NCBI GenBank assembly: GCA_014529385.2
Contig: CM043964.1
Location: 4,977,997 to 5,041,996 of the forward strand
Source: Adiantum capillus-veneris
Taxonomy: Eukaryota > Streptophyta > Polypodiopsida > Polypodiales > Pteridaceae
Length of the DNA stretch: 64,000 nucleotides
Direction of reading: 5' to 3'
The notes beneath the pieces were generated by a model. That model did no database searches. It worked only from the letters and a program-made list of their open reading frames with translations, and had not been told where the DNA came from. Made by a program: the position numbers and the translations under genes. Shown one piece after another: positions 56,756 through 64,000 of the stretch. How positions within the stretch are numbered: the stretch's first letter is position 1; every line of letters begins with the position of its first letter.

Positions 56756-57907
56756 GCAGGCTCGCGGTTTTGTGAAGAAAGAACAAGAGGACAAAGTGTA
56801 CAGATGTAACAAGGCTTTGTATGGGTTGAAGAAATATCCTCATTCTTGGTATGAGAAATCTAACACTCATTTGGTCAAACAAGGCTTTCGTAAAACAGTC
56901 CAACAGAAAGCACAGTGTATGTAAAGCGTACGGGTGATGTACTTCTCATTGTGGTTCTTTATGTAGATGATTTGTTGATCGTTGGACCAAATGAGAGACA
57001 TATTGCTGAATTTAAGGCTGATTTGAATGCTACTTTCAAGATGAAAGATTTGGGGCTATTGCATCATAGATTGGGCATACTGTTTAAGCAGTGCGATGGT
57101 GGTATTGCCTTGTGTCAGAGAAAATTACATAGAGACATTGCTATGTAAGTTTGGACTTGAGGATTGCAAACCTACTGCCACTCCCATGGAAATAGGTTTG
57201 AAGTTGAGTTTACATGATGTTGGCGATCCTGTTGATGTCACTCTTTACCAAACTGTGGTTGGTTTCCTCATTTATGTATGCAACACGAGGCCAGATATTC
57301 AGTTTGCATTCGACCAGAAGTCAGTAGATTTATACATAGCCCAGGGTCTAAGCATTGGCAGGCTATCAAGAGAATTTTCTTCTATCTTAGTGGCACTTTA
57401 CATCTTGACTTGTTTTATCCTAAGGGGGGATCATTGCTGCCAGACTTACATTCTTTTTCAGACTCAGATTGGACTGGTTTTTTTGACACGTGAGTGTCCA
57501 CAAGTGGTTTTTGTTTCATGTTTGACAGTTCATGTATATCATGGTTGAGCAAGAAGCAACCTATTGTGGACACTTCGAGTTGTGAGGCTGAGTACAGGGT
57601 AGTCTTCACAGCTACGGTTGAGTGTGTATGGCTCAGACGCCTTATGGTTGATTTGGGTGTTGGATAGGACACTACCAACACTATCTACACTGACAGTCAG
57701 AGCGCATTGACAGTTGCAAGGAACCCAGTTTTTCATGCTCGCACAAAGCACATTGAAGTGCATTACCACTATGTCAGGGAGAGGCTCTCAGCAGAAGAGA
57801 TTAGCTTGGCTTATGTGCCAACACAGGACAACCTTGCAGATCTTTTCACAAAGGCATTGTCTCGTCAAAAGCTCAATGCTTTAGGCTTATTCCCCTTTGT
57901 GGATTGA
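56756..57907 (+). pseudogene. pol: copia pol, right part: RT end and RNase H
   Basis: Resumes at ARGFVKKEQEDKVYRCNKAL and continues through the catalytic VVLYVDDLLIVG near 56,950-56,985 and MKDLGLLHHRLG. RNase H follows with FSDSDWTGFF, SSCEAEYR, IYTDSQSALTVARNP and HYHYVRERLSAEEIS, ending QDNLADLFTKALSR. Frame changes near 56,920, 57,147 and 57,330 and stops at 57,491 and near 57,666 show decay. Confidence 0.87.
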
Positions 57908-57969
57908 TCATGTCCTCAGGGCATGGACTTCCCTTTACTCATGTGCTAGCTCTTGTTCACCGCATCACT

Positions 57970-57981
57970 CCAGGGGGGATT
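57970..57981 (+). promoter_or_regulatory. Polypurine tract of the copia element
   Basis: CCAGGGGGGATT precedes TGTTACCA, the LTR start. Confidence 0.7.
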
Positions 57982-58205
57982 TGTTACCATATACATGTGG
58001 TAGTGATGTGTGTGAACACACTAGGACCGTCCGGGAATTTTTTCCCTCTTTAGGAGGTTTTTTCCCCCGTGCATTGTATATACGCCCATCACTCTAGGGC
58101 TATCTATCTTTCCATTGCACACTGAGTAATACACTCTCTATTGTGTGCCTTGAGCTTCCTTCATCTTCTCCACGCTGTGTGCGTTTCTCTGCAAGCCTAA
58201 TTCCA
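57982..58205 (+). mobile_element. 3' LTR of the copia element
   Basis: 224 bases from TGTTACCA to CCTAATTCCA. The last 20 or so bases match 44,809-44,831. A TATA-like TGTATATACG lies near 58,074. The short LTR is normal for copia. Confidence 0.75.
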
Positions 58206-58894
58206 ATAGAGGAAGTCCACCCCAAGTGGAGAAAGAGCTGGCTAAATAAGAATCCTAGATATTTGATTCAGTTCACAAGAGCACCTGTGGCCCTTAAGAA
58301 AGGCCCCACCTTTTGTCCTACACCAAGGGTAAGGACATGGAAAGCACATGAAGCACTAAATAGGAAGCGACCTACATGGCTCAATTATCTAGGACTGCCA
58401 GCTCCAGAGCACAGAACACCGACAGAGGAATACATAGTGAAAACCGTCATAGGCGCCATGACATTCTTCAAAAGTCTCCCTGATCTCTCATGTGCCATGC
58501 TCTACAAAATTTGTTGAATGCTACTCACATGTGCATTGAAGCTTTTCATGAGCCAGAGAAAGCAAGAGCACCGTGGATGTCATTCCTCAAGGGCAATAAG
58601 GGTCTCTTCTATGACTTAAGTGACCAACCTTTCGAAGAAGTCCTTTATGGCTTCTATGCCCGATGCATGTTCTTGCCATCTAGCAATATGTTGGCATTTG
58701 AGGAAGCATTTTACAGAGGGTTCTTCACTTGGCGAACAAATATATTTGGGCCAGTGATAAGCAACCTAACCTCCAGATTTATTGGCTACTCAGCCATTGA
58801 GCTCAAAAATAGGGTCACCATGCAATTCTTACAGGTTCTAGACAAAGAAAGAAAGATCAGATATGAGAAGGCACTCCATGCGCTTAAAGACTGA
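58206..58894 (+). pseudogene. Gag-like ORF, right part (level-1 element)
   Basis: Directly after the copia LTR a frame reads EEVHPKWRKSWLNKNPRYLI and continues to near 58,500, where it shifts and goes on as HALQNLLNATHMCIEAFHEP, ending RKIRYEKALHALKD at 58,894. No known domain is recognised. Position and the shared host of the copia insertion suggest it continues the coiled-coil ORF of 43,750-44,808. A polypurine tract and LTR start follow, so the host was itself an LTR element. Confidence 0.5.
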
Positions 58895-58956
58895 CTCACC
58901 AACCATCAACCGGAAGATTACTTCAGCCCATGAAGCTGTGTCAAGGGATGACACAG

Positions 58957-59301
58957 GGGAGGAGGGGGGGAATGTTAGGAGCAAGCTAACTCGGATACCA
59001 TTTTTGGGAGCTCTCATTGTAAAAACATTTATTTTTTGGATGAATCGGGAATATTGTAACTCCTACGTTCCAGATAAAATTTGTAACTGATAAGCCGGGG
59101 CTACAAGCTTCCAGATTGTATTAACCTGTGTTTCGTTAGAGCTCACAGATTATTAGTTTTGACCACCAAAAACCTTGGCTAACGTATAAAATCCAAATTT
59201 TGTAAGTTTTTTTTAAGTTTTTGGATAATTAAATACAGCGTGAGCTAATGATGCTTACATCTCTCCTTCTTGTGCTTCTTACTCCCTCCCCGGTCCTCAC
59301 A
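58957..59301 (+). mobile_element. Polypurine tract and 3' LTR of the level-1 element
   Basis: GGGGAGGAGGGGGGGA ends at 58,972 and is followed by TGTTAGGAGC at 58,973. A candidate LTR end is GGTCCTCACA at 59,301. No matching 5' LTR was found in 42-44 kb, so the length is provisional. Confidence 0.5.
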
Positions 59302-60519
59302 TTGCAATCGTGTCTGCTGCGTAGCAACCGTAGGTAAGAGCTCTATGCATTGACGTAAGCATTTCACGGTGTGAACGGGATGAAAACACACAAAGCGCCT
59401 CTATAACGACCCGACACACACCCTTGGAATGATACACACACACACACACTATGGGGCACCACTCGGCTTAGACAACACACCTGGCCGAGACAGGGAACAC
59501 ACCTCTGGAGTGAGAGGAGAGAAACTATCCACTTATCCACTCCACACAGACACACACACACACACACACACACCCAAAAAACTCAGCTCAAAAGAGGAGA
59601 ATTTCTGATGTTTAGATACAATTGAGCTTGGGCCAACACCAATGGGGCAAACAGCTCACACAATATGGGTAAAAGATACCAGATACAATCACAAATTGGA
59701 GAAGAAGCTTCACTCACCGGAGAAGATTACACAGAAAAACAGCAGAAAAAGAGTGAGGAATTTGGCAAAATGGACAGCGCCATCGCGTCCGGAACGGCCC
59801 AAAACCCCAGTCTACAATGTCAAAGTGCTCAAATCCGACATCGGATGAGCAGTTTACGGCCAAAACAGGCTCCAAAAACCCAAAAAACACACCTGCGGCT
59901 GTTCCTCCTCTCTTCTCCACGTTTTTTCTGGTCTTCTCTCTGTTTTTTCAGTTCCCACACTTAGCTTTTTTAGTTGGGCACCCTTGGCCTTTCAGATGAC
60001 CTCAAACGGACCCCGAACAGGCCAAAAACTGACCTCGCAGTGCATAGTTGTCACCTTTTTGCATCATTCGCACACCTGGCACTCAGCTTTTTTTCCAATA
60101 ATGCACCTCGCCACCATGTGAAGTGGCCCCAAAAAGTGGTCCTAATAATGACCTTTCTGCATAACTCTCACAAGAAAACACCCACGTTGTATCCGTCCTC
60201 ATCCGCGTGCAAATATTGACCTCGTTCGCCCTCCTGACGCCACTAGATGCCATCTGACGCACCTGCTGACCTCACGTCGTCGGCCCGCGGATAGCTTCCT
60301 CGAGAAGTTTTACGCGCTATAAACTCCTCATTATTGTAGAAAAAACATACTGGTACTGGTGATAGTGAAAATCGATGAACTATGTACATGCTGTCCTACC
60401 TGTACACATGTGGGCCCCACGTAACCACCTGGCTAAGGAAAATGGGCAATTCTTTATTTGATGCACCATGCATGTGTATGTACATATGCGCAATCCCTTG
60501 CTCCAAAAAACTCCTGACA
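59302..60519 (-). mobile_element. 3' LTR region of gypsy-3 (outer end approximate)
   Basis: On the minus strand, a polypurine tract (CTAGGGGGTGGGC, 60,523-60,535) precedes TGTCAGGAG, placing the inner LTR edge at 60,519. AAAAGAGGAGAAT and ACACCAATGG near 59,590-59,645 recur at 7,120-7,190, linking it to the LTR scrap there. CA runs at 59,405-59,450 and 59,545-59,573 lie in the outer half. The outer end is somewhere between 59,301 and 59,400. Confidence 0.5.
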
Positions 60520-60547
60520 TAATTTGCCCACCCCCTAGCCTGCTAGA

Positions 60548-62050
60548 TCATTCATGATCAGCAGCAGCAAAGAGAGATATGAGACTCGCCGCATCACAGG
60601 TCTCCTCATCCCTCACAAACATCACTCGCTCTTCAGAAAACTCATCTTGCTCCACCATCATCAACCTAGCATGATACAACTTAAGACGCAATCCATTTAC
60701 CCTTGACGTATGTAAAATCCCATCCAGGTTAGCCAACTGATATGTACCATTCGGGAAACACTCCACTACCTTGAAAGGGCCTTCCCACTTAATTTGAAAC
60801 TTCTTTTGGAAGGTGTTTTCCAGTTTGCTGTTGTAGCGCAAAACCAAGTCATGCTTCTTGATACCCTTACTTTTGACCTTTTCATTTATCTTTGCCAAAG
60901 CCTTATCCTGCATCTGCCCATAATGCTCCAATGCGCTCATCCTATCCAACTGGACCTCTTGTAACTGCAAGAGCCTCTCTTTGAATGCATCACTAGGCGG
61001 CTCAAGCAACTTCTCTAACATCTTGACCGCAGGCAACTCTACCTCCACAGGCAATAGTGCTTCCTTTCCATACACCAAATGAAATGGAGTAAACCCTGTA
61101 CCTGTCTTCACCGAAGTACGGTAAGCCCATAATGCACTAGGCAATTCCAAATCCCAATTCTTTCCTTGGTGCTCTGTCACTTTCAAAAGAATCTGTACCA
61201 ACTCACCATTGAATCTTTCATTCAAGCCATTACACTGCGGGTAATAAGGAGTGGTATGCTGGTGCCTAATCTTCATCTTTGCACATAAAAACTCTAGCAG
61301 TTTAGCTCTAAAGCCAGGCCCCTTATCTGAAAGTAACTCCAATGGCACCCCAAACTTGCAACATATTTCATCATACACAAATTTTGCCACATCCTTTGCA
61401 GTGATTTGTTTTACTGCTATAGCCTCTGCCCATCTAGAGAGATAGTCCACTGCCATCAAGATATAGCTTTTGCCCCTGCTTGTGATAGGTAACGGGCCTA
61501 TTGCATCAATCCCCCACTTTTCAAACACATCAAACGCCATAATGGTTTTTCGTAGCTCTGGCTTCAACACTCTCTTCCCAAATGCTTGACACCTATTGCA
61601 AGACCTACACCAATGGTGAACATCCTTGTGCAAACTAGGCCATACATACCCCTCTTGCAAAATCTTATGCAAGGTGATCTTTAGAGCAAAATGGCCACCA
61701 CATGCGCCTTCATGATTCTCTTCCAACACCCTGTAAAGCTCCTCCCGCCAAGGTACACGTCTCAACACGAGATCAGCCCCTTTCATGTATAAGACATCAC
61801 CAATCAATTTGTACCTGTATGCTCTACGCACAAAGCCATACTTCTTAGACTTCTGAATCTCCTTTGGAATGATTCCTGTTAGCAAAAATTCCTCTTCTTG
61901 AGCCAAAGTTTCCCGGCCATGATAAAGAGGTAAAGTGGTCCTCAACACGAATAGCTCCCCAATCATGCCTTGAGCTGCTTCATGTGCCTCTCCATTTAGA
62001 GCACGTTCAATGTGTCTGATGCTCCATGCTTCGAACTTTTAACATGCCTT
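60548..62050 (-). pseudogene. pol: gypsy-3 integrase
   Basis: Integrase with a HHCC zinc module (ACGGHFALKITLHK, WCRSCNRCQAFG), WGIDAIGPLPITSRGKSYIL, LSDKGPGFRAKLL and QCNGLNERFNGELV, then a C-terminal KWEGPFKVVECFPNGTYQL module. The core is clearly homologous to gypsy-2 integrase. It joins the second RNase H through a one-base frame change at an A run near 62,041. It ends at 60,548; 15-40 bases further lies the polypurine tract. Confidence 0.88.
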
Positions 62051-62519
62051 TAATTCTGAAGCACATTTCCTTCAATGAGGTGTTCTTGCTCTTCCACACA
62101 CCCAGCACTTGCTTCACCACTAACAAGGCATCACCTTTTATGCTCAACCTTCGAACCCCATGCTTCAAACAAATGTGTAATCCGGCTTCCAATGTAGCAT
62201 ATTTAGCCTCATTGTTACTATGCGCATCCAATTTGAACCCTCTCTTGCATACTAGCTTCCCCTCTAGATCATAAAGTGCTATACCCCCTGAAGCTGCATC
62301 ATGGCTCTTTCTGTATGAACCATCAAAGAACAACACATGTGCATTGCTGATCTGTGGCACTTCTTCAACTACCTTTCTCACCACCTCTTCCTTAACAATA
62401 AGGGGATTCTCCTTGTAGGTCAACAAATCAGCTAGGGTAGCCCTTGTACTATCTTCCACTAGAAAAGAGAACTCAAACTCTTGCAGCTCAATTACCCATT
62501 TCTTCACCACATTTGACAT
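62007..62519 (-). pseudogene. pol: gypsy-3 second (aRNH) RNase H
   Basis: Has VLFFDGSYRKSHDAASGGIA, HSNNEAKYATLEAGL and SIKGDALLVVKQVLG, the archaeal-type RNase H of Tat-lineage elements. It is separated from RT by an in-frame TAG at 62,538 and from integrase by a frameshift near 62,041. Confidence 0.85.
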
Positions 62520-62537
62520 GTTAATACCATTAATTAA

Positions 62538-63740
62538 CTATGGCAAAAAGGCATAACTCGTCAAGAAAACAAAAGGCCGTGGTAGCAAGTAATGACGAAA
62601 TCGTCGACAAGCAAATATTACACTGGCCATCACTAGCTCTACTTCCGATAACTTTCTCTCTGCTACCAACTTCACTCGGCTTGCACAATACACTGGCCTC
62701 ATATAATGGCTGCCCTTCCCCTTTTGCAATAGCATGGCTCCAATGGCATCATCCCCTACTGATGGATTTACATAAAAAACTTTCTCCCAATCAGGAGCCT
62801 GCATGGCTGACAACCCCCCTAACACCTCTTTCACCTCTTGAAACACTTCTTCACACTTGTCATCCCATTGCAATGGATCATGCTTTGCCACTTGTTGTAA
62901 TGGATAAAGAAGCTGCGAAGACAATGGAATAAACCGTGCCATGTACTTCACTTTGTGTATAAAGGTTGCCAATTGCTTCGTACTCATAGGTGATGGAAGA
63001 AGAATAATAGACTTCACCTTATCTGGATCAGCCTCAATGCCATTTTCTGACACCATATGGCCCAATAACTTCACCCTTGGCTGTGCTAGATGACATTTCT
63101 TTGGATTTAGTTGTCCTCCACATTCATCATATCGAGCCAATACCATCTGCAACTTCTCATGATGCTCAGCCCTACTGCTATAGACACAGAAGTCGTCCAT
63201 AAAAGCCTTAACACAACTACCAATGAATGGTTCCAGCACCCAATTTGCTCTTTCTTGATAGAAAGATGGTCCATTTGACAACCCAAACGGCAACAGTGTG
63301 TAGCAATAGCAGCCCCATGGCGTAATAAAAGTTGTCTTTGTGCGGTCTTTAAGAGCAATCTTCAATTGAAAATAGCCTGAAAAACCATCACACACACTGT
63401 ACCTCTCATAACCTGCCACTTAATCCAAGATCTGATCGATGAATGGAAGAGGATATGGGTTCTTCTTAGTGGCTGCATTTAAGGGTTTAAAATCTACACA
63501 AATCCTCCACTTCCCATCCTTCTTTGGACTGACTACTACTGGACTCACCCATTCTGTGGTCTCCACAGGGACTATGAACCCTGCCTTCAATAACTTGTCC
63601 ACCTCTACCCGCAAGGCTTCCATTTGCTCTTGACCCATCCTTCTTAGCCTTTTCCGCACTGGCTTAGCACCTTCTTTCAGCTCTATATGCATCTCTTCAC
63701 CCTTGAACCCTCTGATCTCTTCATATGAAGTAATGAACAA
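62538..63740 (-). pseudogene. pol: gypsy-3 RT and RNase H
   Basis: RT begins with WVSPVVVSPKKDGKWRICVD and continues after an in-frame TAA at 63,420 with YSVCDGFSGYFQL, LPFGLSNGPSFYQ and catalytic AFMDDFCVYS near 63,180-63,210. RNase H has NPSVGDDAIGAMLLQKG and FACRRFRHYLLP. TAG at 62,538 follows. Same clade as gypsy-2 but clearly diverged in sequence. Confidence 0.88.
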
Positions 63741-64000
63741 ATCGGAAAACTAGCCAGCATATGCAAATATATATCCTTCTCCATAGCTGAGAGGTCTCCA
63801 CTGATCATTTGTGTCATCAATTCTTGCTTCTTTGACAACTCAACCTTGGTTTGCATCAGCCCTTCAATCACTTCATAAGGCCCTTCACTTTCATCTTCAA
63901 CCTCATTCGCAAATGCGACTAAACCACACTCCTGGATTTCTTTATCCATCAAAAGAAATGCAACATCAGCATCCTCATCACTACTGGTAGTGCTATCACT
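63683..64000 (-). pseudogene. gypsy-3 protease-RT linker, continuing off the window
   Basis: An acidic frame (EIQECGLVAFANEVEDESEG, then MISGDLSAMEKDIYLHMLAS) leads into the RT start through a one-base frame change at a T run near 63,755. Protease and gag lie beyond the right edge. Confidence 0.6.

Larger units (their letters stand above)
44809..58205 (+). mobile_element. Ty1/copia LTR retrotransposon, split by gypsy-2
   Basis: Order on the plus strand is gag, protease, integrase, RT and RNase H, the copia order. The 3' LTR is 57,982-58,205. The 5' LTR is reduced to its last 20 or so bases (44,809-44,831), matched by the end of the 3' LTR (CTCTGCAA.CCTAATTCCA). RT is interrupted at 48,453/48,454 by gypsy-2 and resumes at 56,756. 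Many stops and several frameshifts show an old, dead copy. It sits inside the level-1 coiled-coil ORF. Confidence 0.88.
60548..64000 (-). mobile_element. Tat-like Ty3/gypsy element gypsy-3, 5' part outside window
   Basis: Minus-strand order RT, RNase H, aRNase H, integrase, polypurine tract, LTR. Two stops and two single-base frame changes show an inactive copy. Adjacent to, and in opposite orientation from, the nested block ending at 59.3 kb. Confidence 0.88.

Overview
The window is nuclear DNA of a land plant, dense in transposable elements. The evidence is GT-AG introns, Ty3/gypsy elements with a chromodomain or a second (aRNH) RNase H, a Ty1/copia element, and plant-type FCP1-like proteins carrying a DLNG motif. 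Species cannot be fixed from sequence alone; a seed-free plant or gymnosperm is a low-confidence guess. I found no clearly native host gene and no tRNA or rRNA gene.

Layout. (1) 1-6.3 kb, minus strand: a decayed chromovirus-type gypsy element ('gypsy-1'). Its gag-pol stays in one frame and is broken by six stop codons; a Met-tRNA primer site and the 5' LTR edge lie at 5.60-5.61 kb. (2) 6.3-7.3 kb: scraps of a Tat-like gypsy leader and LTR, including a repeated peptide frame. (3) 7,576-39,289: the main discovery candidate, an apparent 31.7-kb DNA transposon. It has perfect 16-bp terminal inverted repeats, flanking TTAC direct repeats, and two very large arrays of the same satellite in opposite orientation. 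It carries two FCP1/NIF-like genes, a three-exon gene joining a ParB-like (DGQH) domain, a DNA-methylase-like region and a C-terminal SET domain, and a DUF7869-like (RNase H-fold, transposase-like) gene. (4) 39.3-43.7 kb: unassigned AT-rich DNA, an isolated polypurine tract with LTR start, and microsatellites. (5) 43.7-59.3 kb: a three-level nest. An LTR element with a coiled-coil/gag-like ORF is split by a copia element, whose reverse transcriptase is split by a young Tat-like gypsy ('gypsy-2') with nearly identical 1.46-kb LTRs. (6) 59.3-64 kb, minus strand: a second, older Tat-like gypsy ('gypsy-3') running off the right edge.

How the parts may work together. In the large element, the DUF7869-like protein is the best candidate recombinase. 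The ParB/methylase-like/SET protein would be a DNA- or chromatin-modifying accessory, and the FCP1-like proteins may act on phospho-proteins or may be catalytically altered. The inverted satellite arms resemble subterminal repeats of DNA transposons and could be binding sites, but that is inference. Single-base frameshifts, many in homopolymers, mean either decay or residual long-read consensus error, so activity cannot be judged from this sequence.
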